64,000 bases of DNA from contig CM043944.1 in NCBI GenBank assembly GCA_014529385.2, forward strand, positions 78,073,884 to 78,137,883, written 5' to 3'. The stretch's first letter is position 1. Each line of letters begins with the position of its first letter. This stretch comes from Adiantum capillus-veneris (taxonomy: Eukaryota > Streptophyta > Polypodiopsida > Polypodiales > Pteridaceae). The notes under the pieces are model-generated. The model saw only the letters and a list, made by a program, of their open reading frames with translations, was not told the DNA's origin and did no database searches. Below are positions 1 to 11,613 of the stretch, piece after piece. The position numbers and the translations under genes are program-made.

Positions 1-39
1 AAAACGGAGAAAAATTGTTCAAATACAATGTTTATGGCT

Positions 40-3000
40 TTAAGAGGTCTCTCTCTCATCCTCGTATAGCTCAACATAACTCCCTATATCTATATAGAGC
101 TCTCTGTTTAGGCAGATGTCCTCCATTTCATTTTGTACATCCTCTGCATGCACCCCATAGAGAGTAGCAGCTTGATGCTCTTCTGGCACCACCTCAATGG
201 ATTTTGACTGGGCATCTTCTCCAATCTCCTCCATTGATGCCACTGTGATTGGCACATGGTAGCCCTCATACGTCCGTACACTACGAGGGGCTACCTCTAT
301 GACGTACCACCAGTTTGATGCAGACTTTGTAGGATGAAATATCACCTACCAGAGCCACATAACTTACATGAGAGCTTCCAAGCACATAACTTCTAAACTT
401 GGATAGCTTCCAAGCACATAACTTACTTGTTCACAATGCTCGGGTAGTACAAAAGTGTCTTCTTAGGTCGGTCCATTTTCTAGTTGAATCCACTTCAAGG
501 AAACCAGAATGTCCTCTGCGCACAGTAGCGTTGTGACCCTCCATGTTTATCTTGAACCATTGCACTATAATCGATCTTAAAAATCCTCTATAATCGATCT
601 TAAAAATCTCTTGAAGCGTGTCAAAGTAAGTTGAGTTCCGTTACCACAGGATCTGCATCAGAGGACCGTTGTCGACTAGACTGTTCAAATTTTGGCATGA
701 TTCTACAATCTTGAGTAAAACACTTTTTGTCGATTCGTTCCACCCTAAAATGTCAACCGTTACACCATGTTGCTGTGTATGGCTTATACTACAACCAACA
801 AAGATTATGAGTGGCCGTTCAAACATCTAGAAAGTCACTAGTTGTACATTGCAAACTTACCTTGGTCGCACAACCCCGAGAGTACTCCCACTCCTCCTCA
901 GTTACTTCTTCACCGCACTGTTGTGTGCTTTTCAATTGGTTGTGCAACCATCTTAAGCTCATGAATGTTGGTAGGCTCTCTAGACCCGCCGGATAATGCA
1001 TCGGTGGTCGTCTTCCCCGTCTCCACTCGATCCGTGCCCTTTGTTGCTCTTGCTTTGCATCCCCATATTGTGAAATCCACTTTTGCATCACTGGATTGTG
1101 AAGCATGCAAAATCGATTGATTTTATCCTATAGATCTTCCGTCATATTCTTCTCAACACCGAGATTGCACACAACCCCCACAGCATTTAGTTTGGCGAAC
1201 TGTACGGAGTCTACATTAATCTCCTTTTGTGAGATCCATTGCACCAACTTCGCAAGTTTGTAGATTGTGTTACGGATGTGAGGAGACAAACATCCCTCAA
1301 TGGCCACCGGTAAAATAAACTACAAAACACATCTAGTAATGATATTAAAGTTCACACACAAATTTGTTACACAATTCCCACTATGATATATTCCACTTCA
1401 AACATACCTGACACATTTTATGCTAGTCGTGTGACTTCAAACCGGTAAGCTTTCCTTCTTTAGTGAAACACGCTCGGAGCGAGTGCATTACGCCAGTGGG
1501 GGTCCGCACAGATTGAATGGTCGCTTTTACTTTGCGTTCTTGGGCTCCTGTGAAAATCCATGGCGCTTTAGGGAGTTTTATTGATCCATTGGATGCTGTC
1601 TGCGGCCAATATTGCTCCATATAATCCACATTTCTAAGGTCAACCCTGGATCGCAAAGTATCTTTCTTACCGATCAGATGGTTCCATAGCACATTACCCA
1701 CATTCTTGAATATGTGCATTGGATCAAACAAGTGATTGATCATGAGTCGGGGCCAATATGGTAACTCGTACCATAGAGAGAGTCTTCATCCCTGGGGGCA
1801 AACTGTCAGCACACATCTCCTTCTGCTGTAACCATGCTTGTGCAGACATCCTCGGTGGCTCTCTTTACAAAAAGCCGTCGTGTAACACATGATTCTTTGG
1901 AAGATACTCTTGATGACCTTCATAGATTTGCTTCTTCAATGAGGGCGCCCGACGTGCATTCAATCTAGGTCCACATGTGACACATGCTCAGTATCCTCTT
2001 GTTTGAGGCCCTGCATGTATACACATGACAATAGATAAGCTTGAGAAAAACCAAGATTTACAGTGTTTGAGTTTGAGTGTAAATCACCTGGGCATTCTGT
2101 TAGTCCGGGATAGTCATGCATAGTCTACATTAGAATGCCTCTGATCAAAGCATTCCGTCGACCTGTGTGTCCGCTCATATCCACCACTTCTATGCCAATC
2201 CAAAATTGTTGTAGCTCTTCCAATAGTGGACGAAGATACACATCCATATTCTTCACTTTATACCGCCCGGCACAATCAAGCTTAGCCACAGGTGCCCCTC
2301 CTTGGTAGTCAACCACGGGGGAATGTTGTAGTTGACGATGACAATGGGCCATACACTGTAAGATGTTGATCTTTGACCAAATGGATTTATGCCATCCATA
2401 GCCAGGTCTAGGCGCAAATTTCGAGCTTCCTTGGCAAAATCCGGCCATGTTTCGTCTATATGTTTCCAGGCTGCGCAATTTGCAGGAATCCGTAGCACAC
2501 CATCCGAAGATTTATTCTCCTCATGCCATGATGCTAGGGCGGCCATGGACTTACATTCGAAGAAATGCTTGATGCGAGGAAGCAGAGGAAAATATCACAA
2601 AACCTTTTGTGGAATTTTTGTTCCGTGGAGATCTACTCGATATCTCTCGGAATCACATTTCGAACACTTCTCCATGTCTATGTATTCCCCTTTGAAAAGC
2701 GTGCAGTCGTTAGGACAAGCGTGAATTGAATTGTAATCCATCCCCAAGTTTTGCAAGATCTTTCTTGCTTCCTCTTTGAAATCTGGTATCACATTATCAG
2801 CTGGCAGTATGTGCTCTTTGAGAAATCTACACAGCGAAAAAAATGCGGTACACTTGTGTAAGTAATCTATCAGATCATTATACATCTAGAGTTTTTCATT
2901 AAAGTAAACACATTGTAATAGATCACCTGAAAAGCGCTGTGACGCTAGTGCCACTCCCTCCAAACTTTGCCCGCGTGTTGAGAAGAACCAAAAACACCAT

Positions 3001-3440
3001 CAATGTATACACACATGCTCCATCATACAATGACATATTGGCTTCACTTTTCATATCATCATAGATAAGCCTTTCTGAATCCATGATCGTCTCGATCATT
3101 TCATCGATCTCGGGCTCAAACATTGCCTCTTGGGAATGTGGTCTGCATGATCATCCTCCGAGCTGTTAGAGGCTACATCTTGTGGCCTCACGTATGTTGC
3201 TTGACCAAAGCGCATGCGAACACATCTATTGGGTTGCAAGATTGATGCCTATTGGCCAGCGTCAGAGTCAAAAACTCGATCTATAATAGATGGATCAAAC
3301 TTGCCAAATTCGCGAATGTGCTATAAAGAAAGGCGTCTTGTCTGTCGTACAACATGCTTGCATTGATTACAAGGACATAAGATCCTTGTTGAGAGATAGG
3401 TGTTTCGGTTGGACGGCCCCACATCCTCGTCACTACTTAT
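40..3440 (-). pseudogene. Decayed CACTA tnp2-type transposase (TNPD-like)
   Basis: Read leftward, translated pieces match plant CACTA transposases in order. They are a transposase-associated Cys motif (CPCNQCKH, near 3370), an exon starting MFEPEIDEM (near 3123), the tnp2 core (DGINPFGQRSTSY, DVYLRPLLEEL, about 2130-2880), a downstream tnp2 section (HLFDPMHIFKNVGN, 1423-1743), a DUF4218 region (820-1320) and the DUF4216 end (PTKSASNWWYVIEVAPR, 40-345). Decay is clear: the position equal to the start codon of the 20018 copy reads ATA (3438-3440), there are in-frame stops in the first exon, and a one-base deletion just before MFEPEI shifts the frame. Introns align with those of the other copy. 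It is not expected to make functional transposase. Confidence 0.9.
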
Positions 3441-3503
3441 AATGAAGGTAAAAACCTTATAACCTGGACATATATTTAATCTTCTATTGGCATCCTCCGT
3501 CTT

Positions 3504-3553
<50 letters not shown>

Positions 3554-4578
3554 GTTCACACTGTAAACTACCTCACATTCTCTAGTCATATCCAATCCTT
3601 GTACACCTCGGTCTAGAGGTGCACGGAGATTAGAATCACCGGGTTATAATCTCGTCTTTATTGGTCAATGCCTATAGTTGTGGGTACGAGAAATCTACAC
3701 ACCCACTTTTACGTGATAGTGCATGTAGTGAACAAAACCCCTTTGCCTCTTCTCTAGCTGTAGCGATTCACAGCATCTTAACATCTCTTCACAACAGATC
3801 TTTGTTTGAGGGATTACTTAGCACATCACATGTTGGCCTCCAATCTAAGTATCATGCCGTTGAAAGCTTTCCAACTTGAGGTCACATTCGTAGAGAGGAA
3901 GAGAGGGATCACCATTCGTATAACTCTAATTTTTTTACCGTAATCCCGAAGGTAGACTCTAATATAAAAACTCAATCTAAAATCTAATTTTAAATCTAAC
4001 CTAATTGAACATGTGGTGATTCGCGGCTAATTGAATATGGTTAGTGTGTGAGTTAATAGGTGTCAGATTCTGATGGAAATATACATATTATTGTGTAACT
4101 AGTTTTTTCTCTTTGAGCAAAGCGAGCCTTCATTGACATGCACTGAAATCTAACCTAAACTTAAACGTAATCTAACTTAAATCTAAATTTAATCTAGTTA
4201 ATCTTAAATCTTGTCTTAATCTTAAATCTAAATCTAATCTAATATTAAACTCAACATAAATCTAAATCTAATCCAATCTTAAATCTTAAACCTAAATGTA
4301 ATCTTACTTAAATCTAACATAGCTAGCTAATCTTTAATACTGCTTTAATTTTAAATATAACCTAATCTTAGTCTAACGTAAATCTAAATCTAACTTAATC
4401 TTAAACTCAACATAAACATAAATCTAAATGCAATCTAACCTAATCTAATTTAAATCTTAACCTAATCTCTCTTTCTTTGTTTTCTCTCCTTACCTCTCTC
4501 TTTTGTTTTCTCCCCCCCTCTCTCTCTTTGGTTTTTTATTTTCTCTCTCTTTCTCCCTCTTTCTCTTTCTCTTTGTTT

Positions 4579-4628
<50 letters not shown>

Positions 4629-4748
4629 TATCTTTCTCTCTCTTTACTTTATCTCTCTCTCTCTCTCTCTCTTTTCCTCTCTCAATGTGTGTGTGTATGC
4701 ATTCTTTGTTTATGCATGTGTGTGTATGTTTTTTTTGTTTATGCATGT

Positions 4749-4793
<45 letters not shown>

Positions 4794-4941
4794 GACACAA
4801 TGTATGTGTGTGTGTGTGTGTGAGTGAGAGAGAGAGAGAGAGAAAGAGGGGAAGGGAACATGAGAGAGAGGAGAGGGAAGGAGCATACCTGACTCTCTTT
4901 CCTCTCCTCACCTATGTGTGTGTGTGTGTGGGGGGGGGGGG

Positions 4942-4984
<43 letters not shown>

Positions 4985-5040
4985 CGCGGGTTACCTCTTT
5001 GCTTGAGCACTGAAAACTCAGATTTGAGATCTGAGTTTTG
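3441..5040. repeat. CACTA copy 1 leader: microsatellites and degenerate AATCTAA-like repeats
   Basis: There is no gene here. A (TC)n tract lies at 3507-3549. About 3950-4470 is a degenerate array of AATCTAA/TTAAATC words. About 4470-4980 is dominated by CT, GA and GT tracts with a G-run near 4931. The (TC)n tract and its flank are mirrored by a (GA)n tract at 19909-19951 in copy 2, so it is an old part of the element. Open frames here are translated microsatellites. Confidence 0.85.
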
Positions 5041-5079
5041 AGCACTCTCGGTTTATTTTTTATCCCTGTCTGCGTCGCT

Positions 5080-5179
5080 ACAGGTGTCGCTATGTAACAA
5101 ATAGAATAGCGACGCTGATAGCGACGTCGTGGATTTTCACTTTTGAGCGTCGCACTGCGAGCGTCGCTAATGTGAAGTA
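5080..5179. repeat. Subterminal repeats of CACTA copy 1
   Basis: Several CGTCGC and GCGACG units occur in both orientations within 100 bases of the terminus. In En/Spm elements, subterminal repeats bind the second transposon protein. The same core word is used at both ends of the complete copy, which supports that role here by analogy. Confidence 0.75.
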
Positions 5180-5191
5180 CCTATTGTAGTG
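5180..5191 (-). repeat. Terminal inverted repeat of CACTA copy 1
   Basis: CACTACAATAGG on the minus strand. It matches CACTACAAGAGG of copy 2 at 11 of 12 positions, with the CACTA core intact. Confidence 0.85.
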
Positions 5192-5523
5192 GGGGTGCAC
5201 CAAGGTTGGCAATGGCAGCACCAGCAACCTCATCGCTAAGGGGCTGGGCAGGGTTGATGGGTTCGCCTAGAGAAGGGCTCTGTATGAAGCCGCAGGTAAT
5301 TGAGTGGCTCGCCTGAAGAGGGGCTCCGTAGAGAAACTGGTGAGCTCGCCATAGGGCCATTAAGAGTATCATCACGGGGTTTGCCCACAGCTACAAGCAG
5401 GGCGCAAAAGGTTGCATAGGTGGGCTCCCCATAGAAGGCGCAGGATCGTTTGGGAGCTGCGATGATACCATGTGAGAGAAGGGAACTCACAGAGAAGGTG
5501 AGTGAGAGAGAGGGGCTGTTAAG

Positions 5524-5578
<55 letters not shown>

Positions 5579-6296
5579 CGCAAAGAGAGACAAGAAGGCG
5601 ATGGAAAGAAGCGTATGTTGTATTGATCCGAGGAGGTGCAGCTATATACAGAAGGAGGAGGCAGTTACAAGCCGGTTACAGGGTTCATGTGATCCATGGG
5701 GATGCGTGTCGTTTATGCCTATTAGGATGATGGCTAGGATGGATGATGTGGATTAATTATTCCCACACGCAAAGTCCACCTTCGAGCAGCCACACCTTCT
5801 CCCTCTCCCTGCAGGTCTTCTCCCTCCTGACTCTCATGGCATACTCAGCCTCAACACCTTGCAGCATTACCCTATGGCCAGGCCGGTTCATTTCCCTCTC
5901 GCCCTTGTATCTACCCTCCTGCATCCGTCGCCGTCCTCCATTCTAGTTATCCCCACGCAGATACTACCAATCGCAACAACGACATACCTGGTCCTTCCGC
6001 CTGCTCGACCTCCTCACTAGCAATCGTGCCCCGTTTGCCCTTATATGCACACAAGGAGCATCCCTCGTTTGCCCCCTGGTTGGTCTGCATGACGACGTTG
6101 TGGTTGCTCTTGCCGGGCGTTCCCAAACACCAGCCGACACTCAATCGTCCCGCAGCCATTTCCATCCCCGCCTTTTGCGAGCTGTTGATGGCTCTCCATC
6201 ACACCTGTCGCTCGCCACTCACTTCTCGCTTAACAGGCTAACACCAAATCGATCGCCTCCTTCTTCTTCGATTTTCCCAAGAACGACCGGACATTT
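5192..6296. other. Unassigned interval with a (GA)n tract
   Basis: No gene is recognised. A pure (GA)n tract spans 5526-5576. The part from about 5760 to 6240 is relatively C-rich with short open frames on both strands, but none shows a recognisable domain. It could be leftover LTR sequence or ancestral flank of the phosphoglycerate dehydrogenase locus. Confidence 0.5.
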
Positions 6297-6305
6297 TTCT
6301 TAATA
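6297..6305. repeat. Left 9-bp target site duplication of the Mutator-type MITE
   Basis: TTCTTAATA, identical to 6772-6780 on the other side of the inverted-repeat element. Confidence 0.9.
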
Positions 6306-6771
6306 GGGAAAATTACCAAAATACCCCTCTAATTTGAGGAAATTCCCAAAATACCCTCGATATTTTGTCAGAAACTCCCAAAATGCCCTTCAAATATTCC
6401 AAAATTCCCAAAATACCCCTGGTTGTGAGAGTAAATTTCTCGAAAAATAATTTTTTTTGTAGTTCTTCACGAGAAGAGTGATTGTCTATCGTACAAGATG
6501 CTAAAACTACAATTTGAGTTGGTTACGTAGGCTTTGGAGATAAATTGCTTCATTATTTTGAAACATAATTGCCTTTTTTGTGATGGTAATTGGTGACAAT
6601 TTACATGCTGAGCACTCAAAAAACGGATCTCAATTGTCAAAAACGAATGAAGATTAGAAAATCTTGAACAATCCAACCAAAATAAATACATGGGTATTTT
6701 GGGAATTTTTGAAATTTGAGGGGTATTTCGGGAATTTCCTCAAATTACAGGGGTATTTTGGTAATTTTTCC
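6306..6771. mobile_element. Mutator-like MITE (466 bp)
   Basis: The left end starts GGGAAAATTACCAAAATACC and the right end is its inverse with one mismatch near the tip. The inverted similarity extends roughly 70-100 bases inward as AT-rich arms of repeating AAATTCCCAAAATACCCC-like units. The interior has no coding capacity. Exact 9-bp duplications (TTCTTAATA) flank it; that length is the classic signature of Mutator-superfamily insertion. It lies immediately 5' of the phosphoglycerate dehydrogenase relic, about 25-50 bases upstream of the candidate start codons, so it inserted in what was promoter or 5' untranslated sequence. Confidence 0.9.
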
Positions 6772-6780
6772 TTCTTAATA
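6772..6780. repeat. Right 9-bp target site duplication of the Mutator-type MITE
   Basis: TTCTTAATA, a perfect copy of 6297-6305. Confidence 0.9.
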
Positions 6781-6794
6781 AGGCACGTTTTCAC

Positions 6795-9453
6795 ATGGCT
6801 AAATTTTACTTTTGGAGAGCAGCTATGGCAGCTCTGCGTGTTGCATCGGTACAGTACCCCGCTTCCGGTGCGCTTCTTGGCAGACGCATGTACAGGAAGC
6901 TCCCCGACCTCCCCGTTGCTGCAGCTATCTCTTCTGTGCCAGGCCGTCCCACGATATTGGTAGCGGAAAAGCTAGCCGAGGGCGGCCTCAAAATTCTTCG
7001 AAAAGCTGCCAATGTCGACTGCTCCCACAACCTCTCACCTGCGGAACTCTGCGTGAAGATGTCTGTTTGTGACGCCCTCATCGTGGGCAATGATACCATG
7101 GTGACCCGGCAGCTCTTCGAGGCTTCGAAAGGCCGTCTGAAGGTTGTCGGCAAGGCGGGTGCAGGCCTCCTCAATGTAGATGTTGAAGCTGCAACTGAAT
7201 ATGGTTGTCTTGTTGTCAACGCCACTCACCCAAACCGTGACTCTGGCATTGTTCAGGCTATGGGAACTCCTTTGCAAGATTGCCTATGACGTACACCTAC
7301 ATGTAGACGATGCTTGAAGATTATAATAACTGCCTGGAAGGTCACCCCTTGAAGGGAATCTCATGATGCCATACCCTTCAAAATAGTCATAACATGCTGA
7401 GCTGCACATGATAAGTCCTCCAAACGAAGTTATGGAACTCAATTTATAGACATAGCTGTTACTGCCCAATTCACTCTGACGCGTGGTCGATTTGTATAGT
7501 CACGAGAGAAACCAGATCATGTTGCACTGAATTTCAATGCCTACCCAGTCCTCAAGAGATCATGGCAGCATCAGTTGTTTCTTGATTGTTATTTATCCTG
7601 GGTTCCGGTGGTAGTAATATGTAGGCTTTACAACTTTTTATGTCCTGAGGCCATTCATAATTGCATTTGTATTTAGGACGGATATCAGTGTCACTGGGCG
7701 GCAAGAAACCGGCTACTTCGGACCTCCTTCCCCACCAAATAGCATAAGCCTTGGATGTGGTTTTGCATGACTTTTACATCGGCTTAAGGCTTATACATGA
7801 TGGGCTAGCAAAGCTACAAAGGATTATTAGCATTTGTTTCATATTCATTTTACCTGCAATTTAATGGAGCTCATAAGAACTCTTAGTGACTTTGCTGTTG
7901 GTCACCAAATATGTGCAGCGATGCGGTTTCCCAGGTTTTCCTTTCGACATGTTATTATGGGATGGGACAAGGTTGCGTACACACTAGCAGAACTGTCGGG
8001 TGCTAGTCGGAGCTGTGACAGATTCGGTTCCCTCGATGATGGCAGTTGGAGACTTGATTCCTGTGGAGAGTCGCTTGCTTCGGCTGAAGTTATCTCCTTG
8101 CATATACCTCTCACCACAACAACAAAGAAGGCTTTCAATGCTGAGATCATTTCCCAACTCCGGAATGGGGTAAAGATTATAAGCGATGCTGTAGGTGTCA
8201 TTGATGAGGAAGCTCTCCTTGAAGCACTGGATAATGGGGTGGTTGCTAAGGTACTAAAGGCCATAATCCTTTCTTTTTCAAGAAAGCTTGTTTACTGAAA
8301 ACCAAGTGAAGAGGAGAGTAACTAGTGCTACAAATCCCACTTTTTTGACGAGGCTTTGTCACTCATTTTGCGCTTTGCAGGCAGTGTTCACAGAGGAGCC
8401 ATCGAAGCTTGATGACAAGCTGGCTGGTCATAAGAATGTCACTGTGACGCCTCATCCACTAGCAAGCATGAGGTTGTTGGCACAGGTTTTTTCCCCCCCC
8501 TAATATTCCTGCTTCCATACCAAGCATTGCTTTCATCAGTCTTCTTGTCATTTTTATTCATACTTTTAGTCTAGGACAGGAAGGTGTTGCTATGGAGGTT
8601 GCACAGGAGGTCCTCAGCGCATTGCAGGGAGACATTCCTCTCTCTACTATCAACGCAAGGGGGTTTTACAAAGAGGTATGCGTTTCTATTCCCAGCGGCT
8701 ATTGCCTGGCCGTAAAAGAGGATAAAAGTCTGTGTCTGAACAGGTGCTTGAACGCCTAGCTCCATACATTCCCCTAGCAGAAAAACTTGGCCGGTTTATG
8801 CAGCTAGCGACAATCGGCAGTGCAGTCAAAAGTGTGCAAGTCTCCTACAGATTCAAAGATGGGGTTGTGTGTTGCCTGGAGAGACGTTTGATCACCTGGA
8901 GTCCTCTGCTGCGCCCGATGATCATCAAAGGATTGACGGAGCCAAATTCTAGGACGAACGTAAATTTCGTGAATGCAGATTATGTGGCAAAGCAGCAGGG
9001 CTTAGTAATCACAGAGGAATGGAAATCAGGTAAAGAGGAGAGCTCTGTAGATATAGAAGGTTCTCTGGAGAGCATACAAGTGAAGATTGCACAAGTGGAG
9101 CCTATGTTTTCCAGGGCCCTGCTTTCGGATTCCGATGAGATTGCTTTTGAAGGTGAGTTGAAGCACGGGTGCACCCCTTTCCTCTCGAAGGTAGGCAGCT
9201 TTGATGTAGACATCAGCTTGGATGGAAGATTGATCCTCGTGGTCATCCGGATCAACCGGGGATGATTGCAAAAGTGCTGAGTGTGCTAGAGGAGGACAAT
9301 GTTGGTATCAGTTTTATGATTGTAACTGCAAGGAAAACTTCAAGCAAGCAAGCTCTGATGTCCATCAGGGTAGAGGATGAGCCGAGCGTGGCAGTATTGC
9401 AGAGGATTGAAGGCATACAAGGTGTAGAGGAGGTGATGTTTGTCAATCTTTGA
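6795..9453 (+). pseudogene. D-3-phosphoglycerate dehydrogenase (PGDH) pseudogene, intron-containing
   Basis: PGDH oxidises 3-phosphoglycerate, the first step of plastid serine synthesis. Exon 1 starts at 6795 or, more likely, 6825 (MAALRVAS) with a transit-peptide-like leader, then PTILVAEKLAEGGLKILRK and GRLKVVGKAGAGLLNVDVEA. Later exons are about 7914-8250 (SLHIPLTTTTKKAFN), 8381-8485 (VFTEEP, NVTVTPHPLAS), 8580-8675 (EGVAMEVAQEVLSALQGD) and 8744 onward (LERLAPYIPLAEKLGR, ESIQVKIAQVE, a C-terminal ACT-like end). The last four exon joins have usable GT-AG borders. Decay: about 60 residues after VVNA are missing or unrecognisable, the Rossmann glycine motif reads IMGWDKVA, the ARGG segment before VIDE is lost, and a frameshift near 9235-9250 splits the ACT region (DQPGMIAKV is in another frame). 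Retained introns show it is not a processed copy. Confidence 0.87.
7290..7880 (+). other. Intron or degenerated exon of the PGDH pseudogene
   Basis: This interval should contain the rest of the NAD-binding domain. I find no convincing PGDH translation in any plus-strand frame and no recognisable mobile element. It is either a long intron plus deleted exon, or an exon decayed beyond recognition. Confidence 0.5.
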
Positions 9454-9617
9454 TGATGGGGCATCAACCATGGTAGGTTGGCTCCTCATGACATTCTCTG
9501 GTCTTTGTGTTAATGACAAGCTATTTACAATGATTTAATTTTTATAGAACAGGCATAAATATCTATTGAAGAAATGAATACATAGCCCAAAACTTCTATA
9601 CGTAGCTTAGGCATTTC
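9454..9617. other. 3' flank of the PGDH pseudogene
   Basis: AT-rich sequence between the last PGDH stop and the target duplication of the next LTR element. No feature is supported. Confidence 0.5.
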
Positions 9618-9622
9618 TTCAT

Positions 9623-10057
9623 TGTTGGGAATTGTGGGCTTTGTCTTATGATGGTGTGTATCTCTTGTATCCTACAGGGATGCATATGTGGCACAAAACC
9701 ATGTGAGAGCATGTGGAAAAGGTACCTAAGGGTGTGGGTATCCATGGAGGTTATTATTAGAGAGTGTGGACTCATTTGGAGTGAGTTAATAGATTCCTAA
9801 AGTGCCTTGAAAGATTACCCACGAGTTTGCAACTTGCATGGGCTGATTTGGAAGCTTTGTATGAAGTCATCGGTGATGTTAAAGAAGCAGCTTAGCCTAG
9901 CTCTATATTAATGAGCTCTTTTGTACACACTTTTAGTTGAATCAATCAATTTAGTTTTGCATCTACATTCTACTTTATCTCTATTGTGTATTCAACATTG
10001 TCATTAGCATGTTGACACTATGAATGATTCTCTAATCTTCTCTCCCTAATCTTTACA
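9623..10057 (+). repeat. 5' LTR of the short non-autonomous element
   Basis: Begins TGTTGGG and ends TTTACA; aligned over its whole length with 11614-12052. Preceded by TTCAT. Confidence 0.93.
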
Positions 10058-10059
10058 AG

Positions 10060-10077
10060 TGGTATCAGAGTCTATGG
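10060..10077 (+). promoter_or_regulatory. Primer binding site (tRNA-Met type)
   Basis: TGGTATCAGAGTCTATGG lies two bases after the 5' LTR. It resembles the complement of the 3' end of initiator tRNA-Met. Confidence 0.85.
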
Positions 10078-11600
10078 TTTCTCCTAGGTCATTACTTAAT
10101 TAATATCTTCTAATCTCTCACTAGAACATTAGCCTAAAATGCATTCATAAAAGTTATTTTTTCTCTCGCTAATGTGAGCACGTTATTGGGTTCTTTCCCT
10201 TCAGCCACTACTCTCTTGGCTAATAGAAAAAACTAATGTTCGATTTGTGTGCATCATTAAGCTTTTATTGTATCGCAATTCGTATGGTTTTTTCTTAGTT
10301 TTTACTTCTATTTAGCAATACCAATAATACTTTCCTCTTGGTCGATTCATTGTGTACATTGGAAGGCCTCTACAAGAGCTTTCCATGGAACCTATGAGCT
10401 TTGCAATCCGATTTGATTAGCCCCAAATCCTCTTGATTATAGTGTGTGGTTTCTCTCTGGCGGAGTATGCATATTATCACTATTTTCGGATCCCTCCTTA
10501 AGCGAGCTCGCGAGCCTTGGTGGTAGTTGACGGTCGTGGGTTCAAAAAGCACAAGCTATTTTCGGTAAGGAAAGTTGATCTAACTTAACAATAGCGATAA
10601 ATTGCAGTGAATTGTAGAGCTTTTGGATCCGTAAGGGATTCATCCCGTGCCCAAGATTTTGTGCTCGTCGCTCGGACGCCAAGCCATATTAAAACAAAGC
10701 TTATCGAGACTTTTGGCTCCGTAGGAGTGGTTCCTACAACCTACAGCAAGGCCCGACACCCATAAGCTTCTTTTGGCCCGACACAGAGGGTTTTCCTACG
10801 GTCTACAATTTCTGAAAATTGCAACTCCGAGAGCTTTTCGAGTACCCAAGGCTCAATCTCATTCAGAGTTTCAAAGGGTCCTAAGCCTTCTCAAAGCGAT
10901 CACTCACACAAAGTATTGTCCCCTCAACTAGAGGGTTGTTGTTGGCAACTCAAGCTTTCAAGGTGTTCAAAAGTCGTTAAAACAAGGTAGCTAAATTCTT
11001 CCCAAGCTTCCATATGTGAAGGGTGACTTCACCGCCAATGAAGAGGTACTTCGCACAAGCAAAGAAAATGGATAGTCTCTCAAGGGAATTTTAAAGATAA
11101 ATGTTTGCATCCAAGCATATCTTTGCCATGTATGTTTATACATCCATCATTAAAGATGTTGATGTGTGCGCTTGAAAGTAGTTAGACATTGGCCTTGGGC
11201 TAAGACCGCTCCATTGCACCATGAGGGCTTGAGAGGTTAGCACCATGAGGGGTTGGATGGTTAGAAAGCTCTTGTCAAGGGGAGGAACATTAGCATCAGT
11301 TTTTTGTTTTGCAATAGTGTTATTTAGCTTTGCATTTCCATTTAATAAAGATAATGATCAAGCTACGATAGCAACCATGGCAACATCAACACCAAGATAG
11401 CAGAGTCGGAAGACGAAGAAGTAGGAGTGAAGGAGGACAAACAATGAAGTTGTGGCAATGAAAGTTTTTTGCAAACTCTTGGACTAGAGTTGTGTGTTGG
11501 AATCTTGGATTGGAGTTGCATTCCTGTATTAGAGTGTTTATCATTAGTTGTTTCCTGGATTGGGGATAATGGTGGTTAGCTTGGATTTACATAGCTATCC
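10078..11600 (+). other. Non-coding interior of the short LTR element
   Basis: No gag, protease, integrase or RT motif is seen in any frame. Between about 10610 and 10810 the words TTTTGG(A/C)(T/C)CCG and GCCCGACAC recur, a short degenerate repeat of unknown role. Confidence 0.6.
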
Positions 11601-11613
11601 CCAAGGGGAGGAT
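11601..11613 (+). promoter_or_regulatory. Polypurine tract
   Basis: CCAAGGGGAGGAT directly before the 3' LTR, in the position of the plus-strand primer. Confidence 0.8.

Larger units (their letters stand above)
1..5191 (-). mobile_element. CACTA (En/Spm) DNA transposon, copy 1, truncated by the window edge
   Basis: The right end on the plus strand is CTATTGTAGTG, so read on the minus strand the element starts CACTACAATAGG, the CACTA-type terminus. Just inside it are subterminal units with the core GCGACG/CGTCGC. Further in are a microsatellite-rich leader and a tnp2 transposase gene running leftward. The same order occurs in the complete plus-strand copy at 18279-25973. The second gene and other terminus of this copy would lie left of position 1. 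The target duplication cannot be checked because only one end is present. Confidence 0.9.

Noticed and set aside
4462-5041. Several 90-120 residue frames on both strands
   Set aside because: They translate CT, GA and GT microsatellites and have no domain. The same applies to frames at 18462-18954, 13262-13889, 5236-5583 and 57308-57768.
6806-7225. 139-residue minus-strand frame opposite PGDH exon 1
   Set aside because: Antisense shadow of a clear PGDH exon, with no similarity of its own.
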